32,662 nt of DNA, taken from positions 1 through 32,662 of the forward strand of contig NZ_JNAO01000003.1 of the NCBI RefSeq assembly GCF_000760035.1. Direction: 5' to 3'. The DNA is from Prochlorococcus marinus str. MIT 9314. Its GTDB lineage: Bacteria > Cyanobacteriota > Cyanobacteriia > PCC-6307 > Cyanobiaceae. Position 1 is the stretch's first letter. Each line of letters starts with the position of its first letter. This document shows, piece after piece, positions 5,705 to 14,245 of this stretch. Both the position numbers and the translations under genes were made by a program. Below the pieces are notes generated by a model, which saw only the letters and a list, made by a program, of their open reading frames with translations, was not told where the DNA came from and ran no database searches.

Positions 5705-7507
5705 ATGTCAGATATTAATATAGGCTTAGTTGCAGAAAATCAAAATTTATCAGAATTTGAAATTACTGAAAATTTTTCTTGTGTAAGATTCTTAGACCAA
5801 AATAAAGAAAGATTTGAACTTGAATTTAACCTTGAAAAAGGCACCTCTTTTAATACTTTTTTTATTAGAAGTCATGAGGAACTTTTTATTATTCATCCAC
5901 CTGAAAAACAATATTTAAATACCTTTAATAAAGTAATTTCCAGGTTTTGCGATCAATTTAAATTAGATAAAATCAACTTCATTTCTGGTCATATTAATCC
6001 CCAAATTATTGAAACTATAAAAAATATAAGTACCCAATTTCAAAACACAACTATTACTTGCTCTAATCCAGGTTATAAACTTATTAGCGAACTTTGGAAT
6101 CAAAGAAATCCTACCTTAGAAAACTTTATTGAAATTCAATTACCTGAAATAAACATAATCAAAAAAGAACATAATTTAGAATTAGATAACATTTCACTTG
6201 AGTTAATTCCTATACCAACAGCACGTTGGCCTGGTGGCCTGATAATTTATGAACGTAATCAAGAAATACTTCTTAGTGAAAAAATTTTCTCTGCACACAT
6301 TGCAACTAAATATTGGTCTGAAACGAATCGAGTTAGTACAGAAATTGATAGGAAACATTTTTATGATTGCTTGATGGCACCAATGTCTAATCAAGTAGTA
6401 TCAATAACTGAAAAAATTTCAGATTATGACATTAAAACTATTGCACCATTACATGGTCCCGCGATCGAATACAGCTTAAAAAGCTTTTTAAATGACTATA
6501 TTAGATGGGGAGAGAATCTCTCAACAAATAATCCTAAGATCGCCCTGATATATGCAAGTGCATATGGAAATACAGCCTCAATAGGTGATGCATTGGCTAA
6601 AGGGATAAATAGAACTTCTGTAGAAGTTGAAAGTATTAATTGTGAATTTACACCTAATGATGTACTTGTAAAATCTATCCAAAATGCTGATGGATATTTA
6701 ATAGGCTCACCAACATTGGGTGGGCACGCCCCAACTCCAATAGTTAGTGCACTAGGATCATTGTTAGCAGAGGGTAATAGAGATAAGCCAGTGGGAATTT
6801 TTGGGAGTTTTGGCTGGAGCGGCGAAGCTATAGATTTACTTGAAACAAAATTAAAAGACGGTGGTTTTAAGTTTAGTTTTGACCCTATAAGGATTAAATT
6901 CAGTCCAAATAAACCAAAGATTAAAGAGTTAGAAGAAATAGGAACTCACTTTGGAAGAAAAATCATAAAAAAAGCAAAGAAAAAACCCAGAAAATCAGAT
7001 ACAGGAATGATTACAAGCAAAACTGATCCAAAGCTACAAGCTCTTGGAAGAGTAATTGGTTCTCTTTGTGTCCTTACAGCCTCTAAAGGCAAAGATGAGA
7101 ATAATATTAAAGGAGCTATGCTTGCATCTTGGGTTAGTCAAGCAAGTTTTTCTCCGCCCGGGTTAAGTATTGCAGTAGCAAAAGATAGATCGGTAGAGTC
7201 TCTTCTGCAAATAGGAGATTCATTCGCATTAAATATTCTTAGTGAAAAAGATTTTAAAGAACCTTTGAAAAGATTCACCAAGCCCTTTGCACCTGGAGAA
7301 GATAGATTTGAAGGAATAAATATTGAATTAACTCCTAATGAGCAGATAATCATTCCTGAATCGCTCGCATGGTTAGATGCTTCTGTCAAAGAAAGAATGG
7401 AATGTGGGGATCATTGGGTAATTTACGCCGAAGTACAACACGGTAATATACTAAAATCCGATAGTCTAACGGCAGTTCATCACCGCAAAACAGGTGCTAA
7501 CTATTAA
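5705..7507 (+). CDS. flv1: Flavodiiron protein, Flv1-type (degenerate diiron site)
   Basis: 600 residues, full length: beta-lactamase-like domain (1-270), flavodoxin-like domain (about 278-430) with the FMN loop SAYGNT (285-290), and flavin reductase domain (about 445-600) with SQASFSPPG. The diiron ligands are mostly replaced: H-x-E-x-D-H is H96-I-N98-P-Q100-I, the HWP His is Arg174, the Asp ligand is Lys193, and only His96 and His250 (PLHGP) remain. Loss of ligands is the known mark of Flv1/Flv2 partners, which work with Flv3/Flv4. Flv1 needs Flv3 for O2 photoreduction, so the pair should be co-expressed; here an inserted element separates them. No convincing promoter lies directly upstream. 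Confidence 0.92.
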   Translation: MSDINIGLVAENQNLSEFEITENFSCVRFLDQNKERFELEFNLEKGTSFNTFFIRSHEELFIIHPPEKQYLNTFNKVISRFCDQFKLDKINFISGHINPQIIETIKNISTQFQNTTITCSNPGYKLISELWNQRNPTLENFIEIQLPEINIIKKEHNLELDNISLELIPIPTARWPGGLIIYERNQEILLSEKIFSAHIATKYWSETNRVSTEIDRKHFYDCLMAPMSNQVVSITEKISDYDIKTIAPLHGPAIEYSLKSFLNDYIRWGENLSTNNPKIALIYASAYGNTASIGDALAKGINRTSVEVESINCEFTPNDVLVKSIQNADGYLIGSPTLGGHAPTPIVSALGSLLAEGNRDKPVGIFGSFGWSGEAIDLLETKLKDGGFKFSFDPIRIKFSPNKPKIKELEEIGTHFGRKIIKKAKKKPRKSDTGMITSKTDPKLQALGRVIGSLCVLTASKGKDENNIKGAMLASWVSQASFSPPGLSIAVAKDRSVESLLQIGDSFALNILSEKDFKEPLKRFTKPFAPGEDRFEGINIELTPNEQIIIPESLAWLDASVKERMECGDHWVIYAEVQHGNILKSDSLTAVHHRKTGANY

Positions 7508-7524
7508 ATTTATTTATCTAATTT

Positions 7525-8049
7525 ATGACTGAAACAAAAGATCTAATAATCATTACGGCTAGTTGTGGTAAAAATCTAGAACTTTCTGAAAAATTTCTTG
7601 AAAAAAGTAATGAACTTAAAATAAGCACTGAAATTTTAGATCTTACCACTCTTAATATTCCATTATTTAATCCAAGATTTCACAGCAAAGAAAATATTCC
7701 AAATGAAATAAAAGAATTAAAAAAAAAGCTTTTTAACATTGAAAGGTGGGTGATTTGTGCGCCTGAATATAATGGATCTATACCTCCCATTCTCTCCAAC
7801 TTCATAGCATGGCTCTCTATTTCGGGCGATGACTTCAGGAATTTATTTAATGGTCAACCAATTGCAATTGCAACATTCTCTGGTGGCATAGGATTAGAAC
7901 TGCTGACATCATTACGCATCCAACTAGTCCATTTAGGAAGTCAAGTATTAGGGAGACAACTTTTATCCTCATATAGCAAACCTATAGATACAAAAACTAT
8001 TGAAGATATTATTCAAAGACTTTTACAAATGAAAAAATTAAAAACATAA
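7525..8049 (+). CDS. NAD(P)H-dependent FMN reductase family protein
   Basis: 174 residues of the NADPH-dependent FMN reductase (SsuE/ArsH/chromate reductase) fold: beta-1 LIIITASCGKNLELSEK binding the FMN phosphate, APEYNGSIPP (79-88) characteristic of the family, and FSGGIG near 119-124. It would reduce flavin or quinone-like acceptors with NAD(P)H in the cytosol. It lies 17 bp after flv1 on the same strand, so probably one operon; it may feed reduced flavin or work in the same redox response. Convergent with mrdA. Confidence 0.85.
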   Translation: MTETKDLIIITASCGKNLELSEKFLEKSNELKISTEILDLTTLNIPLFNPRFHSKENIPNEIKELKKKLFNIERWVICAPEYNGSIPPILSNFIAWLSISGDDFRNLFNGQPIAIATFSGGIGLELLTSLRIQLVHLGSQVLGRQLLSSYSKPIDTKTIEDIIQRLLQMKKLKT

Positions 8050-8071
8050 ACTTTAAAACAAAAAATTCTTG

Positions 8072-9862
8072 TCAATTTTTTTCATTCCAAACTTTTAATA
8101 TTTGTTTAGCCATTGGAAGCGCATGTACAGAACCTCCCCCAGGAGTATTTTGTGCAAAGGCGACTACAAGCAACTCACTCTTTTCCGAAGGAGCAAAGCA
8201 AACGAACCAAGCGTGATCTAAACCACCTTCACCATCTTCAGCAGTTCCTGTTTTACCTGACACTGGAGGTAAATTTGAAACTCCATAATTAATTGATACT
8301 CCTGTGCCAGACTCTACTACTTTCCTGAGACCACTTTTTATCAACTGAATATTTTTTGAATCAATATCGACTTTAATAAGTTTTTTATCCGAAAGATTTT
8401 CTTCATCTTTTTTAACCAAATAGGGAGTAACTAGATAACCTCCATTTGCAATTACAGCATATGCTCTAGCTATTTGAATCGGAGTTACTTGAACAACAAA
8501 TTGTCCAATAGACATACTTGCAATATCTTCTGGAACCCAAGGGGTTCTTCCGGGTTGCCCCCATCCTCTACCTTCTTTAGCCCATTTACTACTAGCTACT
8601 AATCCTATATTTTCTTGTTCAGAAATTTCAATTCCAGATAAAGAATTAAAACCAAGCTTTCGGGAAACCTTATGAATTTCATCAACTCCTACTCCATAAC
8701 CTACTTGATAAAAAAATGTATTACTAGAAACTCTTAAAGCATCTTCGTAACCTATTACCCCAAAGCCTAAATCATTGTGCTCTCTAAAACATTGACTCCC
8801 ATAAGTTATACATGGTTTCGTATCTAACATGGTATTTCTAGGAAATTTTCCACTTTCTAAGCCCGCTAAAGCAGTTACAATTTTCCACACACTCCCAGGA
8901 TCATAAGCATTTAATGCTCTATTAAAAAGAGGTTTTTCAGGAGAATTAAATATATCATTATATTCTTTTTCAGATTTAAAATCTTTTGAAAAAAAATTCA
9001 AATCAAAATTAGGCCTACTTACCATCGCTCTTATTGCACCATCTCTTGGATCCATAACTATTATCGCTCCAGCTTTTTTGTCTTTAAGAACTTCCTCAGC
9101 AACTAATTGCAAATTGAGGTCGATTGTTAGTTCAATATCATTACCTTGTACTGAAGGTCTTATACCTAATGATCTTTGAAATTGTCCTAATGAATTTACT
9201 TCAACCATTTCTCCGCCCCATTCACCTCTTATAAAATCTTCGTAAACATATTCAATACCTGTTCTTCCTATTAAGTCATTTAATTTATAACCCTTCTTGG
9301 ATAAGAATTTATATTCTGATTCGGTAATTGGCTGAGTATAACCAATTACATGAGCAGCAAGTGATTTATAAGGATAATTTCTAATTAATTTGGTAGCTAT
9401 TTCAAAACTAATCAAATTGCCTTCGTTTTCCTTGAACTTTATTATTTGATCTACATTTAAATCATCAAGAATAGTTGCTGAAAGTTTTTTATTTTTTAGA
9501 CCATCAGAATATTTTTTTTGAAGTACATTACTATCAATATTGAACAAGTTAGAAATTCTTGATTTATGTTTTTCCCAATTTTTTTTTTTAACAAATTGAG
9601 GCTTTATTATTAAAGAATATTTCACTCTACTATCTGCTAAAACATAACCATTTTTATCTAAAATTCTTCCACGTATTGGCTGTGAATCAATAAGTCTGAT
9701 CCTATTCTCATCTGACATCTTCTTAAAAGATTCATAATTAAAAAGTTGTAAAAAAATTAACCTAAATAGTATCAATAAAAACGAAACAGAAGAAAAAATA
9801 AGTAAGACTAAAGGTTGTCTATTTAATGCAAAAGGTTTTTTATTAGGATTTATTTTTATCAA
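8072..9862 (-). CDS. mrdA: Penicillin-binding protein 2, cell elongation transpeptidase
   Basis: 596 residues. One N-terminal membrane anchor (about 17-40), a dimerisation/PBP-dimer domain (about 60-225) and a transpeptidase domain with Ser324-x-x-Lys327 (PGSVWK), Ser379-Ser-Asn381 and Lys537-Thr-Gly539. It cross-links peptidoglycan in the periplasm with the elongation machinery. All catalytic motifs are intact and the length is normal. An 11-bp gap separates it from the 47-aa ORF upstream on the same strand. Confidence 0.93.
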   Translation of the reverse strand: MIKINPNKKPFALNRQPLVLLIFSSVSFLLILFRLIFLQLFNYESFKKMSDENRIRLIDSQPIRGRILDKNGYVLADSRVKYSLIIKPQFVKKKNWEKHKSRISNLFNIDSNVLQKKYSDGLKNKKLSATILDDLNVDQIIKFKENEGNLISFEIATKLIRNYPYKSLAAHVIGYTQPITESEYKFLSKKGYKLNDLIGRTGIEYVYEDFIRGEWGGEMVEVNSLGQFQRSLGIRPSVQGNDIELTIDLNLQLVAEEVLKDKKAGAIIVMDPRDGAIRAMVSRPNFDLNFFSKDFKSEKEYNDIFNSPEKPLFNRALNAYDPGSVWKIVTALAGLESGKFPRNTMLDTKPCITYGSQCFREHNDLGFGVIGYEDALRVSSNTFFYQVGYGVGVDEIHKVSRKLGFNSLSGIEISEQENIGLVASSKWAKEGRGWGQPGRTPWVPEDIASMSIGQFVVQVTPIQIARAYAVIANGGYLVTPYLVKKDEENLSDKKLIKVDIDSKNIQLIKSGLRKVVESGTGVSINYGVSNLPPVSGKTGTAEDGEGGLDHAWFVCFAPSEKSELLVVAFAQNTPGGGSVHALPMAKQILKVWNEKN

Positions 9863-9873
9863 AAATATAAAAT

Positions 9874-10017
9874 TTATCTAAATATTGTTTTTTCCAATAA
9901 AGCAATAGTTGATTTTATCTCTTTAAGTTTTGTGATTAAATCTTCATAATCACTAACTTCAGTATTCAAATCAAACTCATCCTTTTCAATATTATTTGAA
10001 TTCAAATTTCCACTCAT
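9874..10017 (-). CDS. Small acidic helical protein, 47 aa
   Basis: ATG at 10017, TAA at 9874-9876, ending 11 bp before mrdA in the same direction. The N-terminus is acidic and Asn-rich, and the C-terminal half (DYEDLITKLKEIKSTIALLEK) is a probable amphipathic helix or short coiled coil. There is no Shine-Dalgarno, which is common in this lineage. Close spacing to mrdA supports it being translated. Function unknown. Confidence 0.5.
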   Translation of the reverse strand: MSGNLNSNNIEKDEFDLNTEVSDYEDLITKLKEIKSTIALLEKTIFR

Positions 10018-10128
10018 AAGATTTTTACTTTTTTTAAAGCATTTGTACCAGTTGTTTTAATCTTAGATAAGAAATTTATTTTTTCAAAATTTTATTAACT
10101 TAGATACTGAAAAAATATCAAAAGCAAA

Positions 10129-10737
10129 TTAATCTAATTTATCTATATTTTGTTCAAAATAAGGATTACAACTATTCTTTGATATCCCTAAAGACCATCC
10201 AACAAATGAAAAAATAAATATTGTGACGATTAACGGCATAATTGCTTTTTGAGTATTTTCAAGGCTAAACCATTCCCTCCAACTACTAAAAAATCTTTCC
10301 CTTTGAAATTTTCTTTTTTCATTTTCTAATAATCTCGCTTTTTTGGCGAAAGATTTTGTTACCCACTTTTCGAAAGGAATCTTTTTTATAATCGCCATTT
10401 TTCTCTCCACTTCTAATAATTGTCCGGAACTAAGATAAGGATGAAATGTACTTATCAATTCAAGTGTTTTTAAAAACATCTCGACAGTTGCATCTTTTAT
10501 GAGCTTTTGCTCATGACTTAAATCAGCCCACTCTATTTCTGGATAAAAACGGTTTCTGTTTGGTGAAATTTGATCCTCTGACATTTGACCAGGTTCTCTA
10601 AGCCATCTGTTAGTATTTTCATCAAATCTTCGCCAATATAAAAAAGGATTAATAAAAATTGTTTTACCAGATACTTTGACTACATCTTGTTGAAGATGAT
10701 TAGTTATCTTTCTTTCTGAATTTTTTGATTTTATCAA
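10129..10737 (-). CDS. Conserved cyanobacterial protein with C-terminal membrane segment
   Basis: 202 residues, function not known to me. A soluble N-terminal part contains FLYWRRFDENTNRWLREPGQ and NRFYPEIEWADLSHEQKLI; a basic helix (about 105-148) follows, then one hydrophobic segment (AIMPLIVTIFIFSFVGWSLGI, about 164-184). Probably anchored in a membrane with most of the protein in the cytosol. Ordinary base use; transcribed with its minus-strand neighbours. Confidence 0.7.
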   Translation of the reverse strand: MIKSKNSERKITNHLQQDVVKVSGKTIFINPFLYWRRFDENTNRWLREPGQMSEDQISPNRNRFYPEIEWADLSHEQKLIKDATVEMFLKTLELISTFHPYLSSGQLLEVERKMAIIKKIPFEKWVTKSFAKKARLLENEKRKFQRERFFSSWREWFSLENTQKAIMPLIVTIFIFSFVGWSLGISKNSCNPYFEQNIDKLD

Positions 10738-10818
10738 AGGTCTAAATTAATAATCTAACTAAAGATTATCTTTTATTTACTATTTTTCCAGAAATCTAAA
10801 AAAATTATCCCATGAACA

Positions 10819-11532
10819 TTAAGTTTTTGATAAATGCCAACGCTTCTTTAAATAATTACAGTATTCGCAATTCAAGGAAGGTTTTGGAAAAACATCCGAA
10901 CGTAATAAATTAACCGTATCAATTACCTTATTTTCTACCCATGAAGTAGAACAATCTAATTTAATTAAATGTACATCAAAATTTAATTGATTATTAAATA
11001 ACTCTTCATTTTTCTTTCCATTGAAATATAAAAGATAAGCTTCTTTAGCTACTTGAAAACCGTTTTTTTTAAATAGCCACTGATACATTTCTAATTGTCT
11101 CTTATAAGCTTTTGCATATTCGTATTTATTAAAAGTCTCAGACCAATCAAAATTGTTTCTAGATGTTGCTTTTACATCAACGATAATAAGATCGCCATTT
11201 TTTTTCTGCCAAATATCATCTACAGCTCCGCCAAAATCATAGTAATTTTCAATTGACTTATATCTTATACCTTGAAAATTACTTCTCCAACGTTCTAAAT
11301 CTTTGTGTTTAAAAGGAACAGCATCAATATTATATTCAATAAATAGTGGATGAGGCTCTTGAATTTTTCTGTAATAATCAAATTCATTTTTACACAAATT
11401 ATCTACAGCGATGTTTAGAGTAAATGGTAATGATGGTGGTTTTATTTTATATTTTTTATCAAGTACACAACATCTTGGACAACTAATATATTTCTCGACA
11501 GTAGATCTACTTAATTTAATAATCTCGTTCAT
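10819..11532 (-). CDS. PD-(D/E)XK nuclease superfamily protein (RecB/Cas4-like)
   Basis: 237 residues. The nuclease core is visible as GGAVDDIW (Asp105/106) and LIIVDVKAT (Asp119, Lys121), followed by the helix motif KRQLEMYQWL (Gln146). Cysteines C18, C21 and C22 near the N-terminus and C222/C225 near the C-terminus are arranged as in Fe-S-cluster nucleases of the AddB/Cas4 type. A DNA repair or processing exonuclease is likely. There is no CRISPR array or cas1/cas2 nearby, so Cas4 itself is not indicated. It ends about 70 bp from the guaA-like repeat. Confidence 0.82.
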   Translation of the reverse strand: MNEIIKLSRSTVEKYISCPRCCVLDKKYKIKPPSLPFTLNIAVDNLCKNEFDYYRKIQEPHPLFIEYNIDAVPFKHKDLERWRSNFQGIRYKSIENYYDFGGAVDDIWQKKNGDLIIVDVKATSRNNFDWSETFNKYEYAKAYKRQLEMYQWLFKKNGFQVAKEAYLLYFNGKKNEELFNNQLNFDVHLIKLDCSTSWVENKVIDTVNLLRSDVFPKPSLNCEYCNYLKKRWHLSKT

Positions 11533-11602
11533 TAGAATAAATATCTCATTTAAAAATATTTCTTAAGTAAAAAAGTATTAAATTTAGTAGAAAATTTGTT
11601 AA

Positions 11603-11625
11603 ATTACTCTCACTCAATAGTTCCA
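11603..11625. repeat. Duplicated guaA 3' end (candidate att relic)
   Basis: 23 nt matching the guaA end at 12604-12626 with two mismatches; CACTCAATAGTTCCA (11611-11625) is identical to 12612-12626. On the minus strand it reads G-T-I-E-stop where guaA has G-T-I-E-W-E-stop, the Trp codon TGG having become TGA. The copies are 1,001 bp apart and enclose the methyltransferase gene. A drifting copy of a target gene end is the usual scar of site-specific integration. Confidence 0.65.
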
Positions 11626-11805
11626 TTGATCTAATCCAGCACTACAAAAGAATTGGATTTTGCATGACAAACCTACTTATTCCTATCATTATGTAAATGG
11701 AGCATATTTGATGATTTAATTGTAGAGAATTCGTAGAAGATGGCATTATTTTTTAAACTTTTCAGAAATATAATATAATTCTAAAAATAAAATATCTAAG
11801 AAAAA
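11626..11805. other. Non-coding left part of the guaA-linked segment
   Basis: I see no convincing gene here. Two overlapping TATAAT boxes (11769-11774 and 11774-11779) lie about 30 nt before the TTG start of the methyltransferase and are its likely -10 region; no good -35 is visible. Confidence 0.45.
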
Positions 11806-12423
11806 TTGAATAATTACGAGTTTACAAATCAGTGGTTTGAGAAAACAGCAAAACCACTATGGTCACAAATCATCAATCAAAGTAAACCAGAAAAAATACT
11901 TGAAATAGGTTCTTATGAAGGTGCATCAACATGTTATCTGATTGATACATTATCTCGCCATCATGATGCTTTTGAAATAAATGCAATTGATACCTGGGAT
12001 GGAGGTATTGAACATAAAGAGATAAAAATCAACATGCAATTAGTTGAAGAAAGATTTAAAAAAAACACTTCACTTGCCATAAAAAAATCAAAAAAGTCAA
12101 TTGAACTAATTACACATAAAGCAAAATCAATAAATGCCTTAAGTAATCTAATAACAAGTAAAAAATCGGGTTATTTTGATTTTATTTATATTGATGGTTC
12201 ACACATGGCATCAGATGTTTTAAGTGACGCAATACTATCTTTCGAATTATTAAAAATTAATGGGATAATGGGTTTTGATGATTATCTTTGGAAAATGCCT
12301 AATTCTAATAACTTACTGACTAATCCTAAAATTGCTATTGATTCTTTTACTAATATTTTTGCTTTAAGAAGTGCAATTTTTCAAACTCCAAATCATCAAT
12401 TGTATATAAAAAAATTAAACTAA
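11806..12423 (+). CDS. Class I SAM-dependent methyltransferase (TTG start)
   Basis: 205 residues. Motif I ILEIGSYEGAS (31-41) binds S-adenosylmethionine; AIDTWDGG (60-67) holds the motif II acidic residue; FDFIYIDGSH (124-133) is the motif IV region seen in Methyltransf_24-type enzymes, whose substrates include sugars and small molecules. The TTG at 11806 is the first usable start after an in-frame TAA. No partner gene is nearby, so the substrate is unknown. It is the only gene inside the 1-kb segment bounded by the guaA repeat, so it is probable transferred cargo. Confidence 0.8.
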   Translation: MNNYEFTNQWFEKTAKPLWSQIINQSKPEKILEIGSYEGASTCYLIDTLSRHHDAFEINAIDTWDGGIEHKEIKINMQLVEERFKKNTSLAIKKSKKSIELITHKAKSINALSNLITSKKSGYFDFIYIDGSHMASDVLSDAILSFELLKINGIMGFDDYLWKMPNSNNLLTNPKIAIDSFTNIFALRSAIFQTPNHQLYIKKLN

Positions 12424-12604
12424 AAATTCCCATAGACCAATGTAGATAAATACTTTACTCTACGATTTCTCAACAGAGAAAGTGCCAAAGTATCGTGACA
12501 AGCCTGTGACAAATATAGGTTGCTAAACCTCAGTAAAATTGCACCTTAAATCTACTTTATAAACCCCTTAAACCATGCGTCTAACTGACAAAATTGATTT
12601 GGGA
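12424..12604. other. Gap between methyltransferase and guaA
   Basis: 181 bp between convergent genes. It contains a short frame ending at 12532 (reading ..KPVTNIGC-stop) without a start codon, possibly the eroded tail of a lost gene, and no clear terminator hairpin. It forms the right part of the guaA-linked segment. Confidence 0.35.
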
Positions 12605-12626
12605 TTATTCCCACTCAATAGTTCCA
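12604..12626. repeat. guaA 3' end: intact partner of the duplicated 23-mer
   Basis: Covers the stop codon and the last codons of guaA. It shares 21 of 23 bases with 11603-11625 in the same orientation and would be the other junction of the inferred 1-kb insertion. Confidence 0.6.
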
Positions 12627-14191
12627 GGAGGTTTGCTTGTTATATCATAAACAACTCTATTAACTGAATCTACTTCGTTTACGATTCTATTTGCAATCCT
12701 CTCCAAAATCTTAAAAGGAATTTTTGACCAATCCGCTGTCATACCATCCTCACTTGATACACAACGTAAAACTATTGGCCATGCATAAGTCCTCTTATCT
12801 CCCATAACTCCCACGGTTTTAACAGGTAGCAATACTGCAAAAGCTTGCCAAATATCATTGTAAAGACCTGCTTTTTTAATTTCATCTCTTACTATCCAAT
12901 CTGCATCTCTTAAACAATCAAGTTTTTCATTATTTACCTCTCCCAAAATTCTTATAGCTAAGCCAGGGCCTGGAAATGGATGCCTTTTTATAATTTCATC
13001 CGGCAAACCTAAAGCAGCTCCTACTTTTCGGACTTCATCCTTAAAAAGTTTTCTTAATGGCTCAACTAATTTAAATTGTAAATCTTTTGGCAATCCACCC
13101 ACGTTATGATGACTCTTTATTTTTACAGCTATTCTTTCACCAGTCTTAGGATCAATATTAGTGCCAGCACTTTCAATAACATCAGGATAAAGAGTCCCTT
13201 GGGCTAAATACTGAAAAGGTCCTAATCTATTGCTTTCTTCCTCAAATACTCTAATAAATTCTTCACCTATAATTTTTCTTTTTTGTTCAGGATCTGTAAT
13301 ACCTTTTAATTTGGCAATAAACCTTTCCCTTGCATTAATATATTCAACTTTTATGTGAAATTTCTTGTCAAAAAAATTCATTAAAAATTCTGGTTCACCT
13401 TTTCTCATAAAACCTTGGTCTATAAACATGCATGTCAGTTGATTACCAATAGCTTTATTGAGAAGAAAAGCAAGAGTTGAGGAATCAACTCCTCCAGACA
13501 AGGCTAGCAAAACTTTTTTAGTGCCAACTTGCTCTCTTATTCTAGGAATAGTTTCCTCTATGTAGGTTTCGGTTGTCCAATCAGCCACACAACAAGAAAT
13601 TTTATAAACAAAATTTTTAATTACCGTCATCCCAAACTCTGAATGAATTACTTCAGGATGAAATTGTACGCCAAATAATTTATTTACATCATTTGAAATT
13701 ACTGCATGGAGAGTATTCTCTGTATGAGCAATTTTATGAAATCCATCAGGTAAGAAATTAATAGAATCGCCATGACTCATCCACATAATGGATTTATCTT
13801 TTACATCAGAAAGGAGGTCAGATTCTTGGTCTATATTGATTGGTGCTCTACCATATTCAGCTCTTTTGGTTGCTGAAATAACAGATCCTCCAAGTTCTTT
13901 GACCATTAATTGCATTCCATAGCATATACCAAGAATAGGAATTCCTAAATTAAAAATTTTTGAATCACATTTAGGAGCATTTTGTTCATATACAGAGTTT
14001 GGGCCTCCACTCAAAATAATCCCTTTAGGATTAATATTTTTAATTTCCTCAATTGAAATGTAATTACTTACTACAAGAGAAAAAACATTAGTTTCTCTAA
14101 TTCTTCTCGCAATCAATTCAGAATATTGAGATCCGAAATCTAAAATTAATATTGAAGGATCCCGTTCTTTTTTTAAAATTTTTTGTCTCAT
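12605..14191 (-). CDS. guaA: GMP synthase (glutamine-hydrolysing)
   Basis: 528 residues; converts XMP, glutamine and ATP to GMP in the cytosol. An N-terminal class I glutamine amidotransferase (Cys90 in [17 protein letters not shown] holds the His/Glu) is followed by an ATP pyrophosphatase domain (LSGGVDSS P-loop) and the dimerisation domain ending PPGTIEWE, complete. It lies 54 bp after cbiD on the same strand. Its 3' end is duplicated at 11603, marking it as an integration target; guaA 3' ends are reported targets of genomic islands in other bacteria. Confidence 0.97.
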   Translation of the reverse strand: MRQKILKKERDPSILILDFGSQYSELIARRIRETNVFSLVVSNYISIEEIKNINPKGIILSGGPNSVYEQNAPKCDSKIFNLGIPILGICYGMQLMVKELGGSVISATKRAEYGRAPINIDQESDLLSDVKDKSIMWMSHGDSINFLPDGFHKIAHTENTLHAVISNDVNKLFGVQFHPEVIHSEFGMTVIKNFVYKISCCVADWTTETYIEETIPRIREQVGTKKVLLALSGGVDSSTLAFLLNKAIGNQLTCMFIDQGFMRKGEPEFLMNFFDKKFHIKVEYINARERFIAKLKGITDPEQKRKIIGEEFIRVFEEESNRLGPFQYLAQGTLYPDVIESAGTNIDPKTGERIAVKIKSHHNVGGLPKDLQFKLVEPLRKLFKDEVRKVGAALGLPDEIIKRHPFPGPGLAIRILGEVNNEKLDCLRDADWIVRDEIKKAGLYNDIWQAFAVLLPVKTVGVMGDKRTYAWPIVLRCVSSEDGMTADWSKIPFKILERIANRIVNEVDSVNRVVYDITSKPPGTIEWE

Positions 14192-14245
14192 GTATAAAAG
14201 TTAACTCAATTTATTTACAAAAGCATAATGAATCATAAATTAATC

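Noticed and set aside
10819-11532. Cas4 of a CRISPR system
   Set aside because: The nuclease resembles Cas4/RecB, but there is no CRISPR array or other cas gene in the window.
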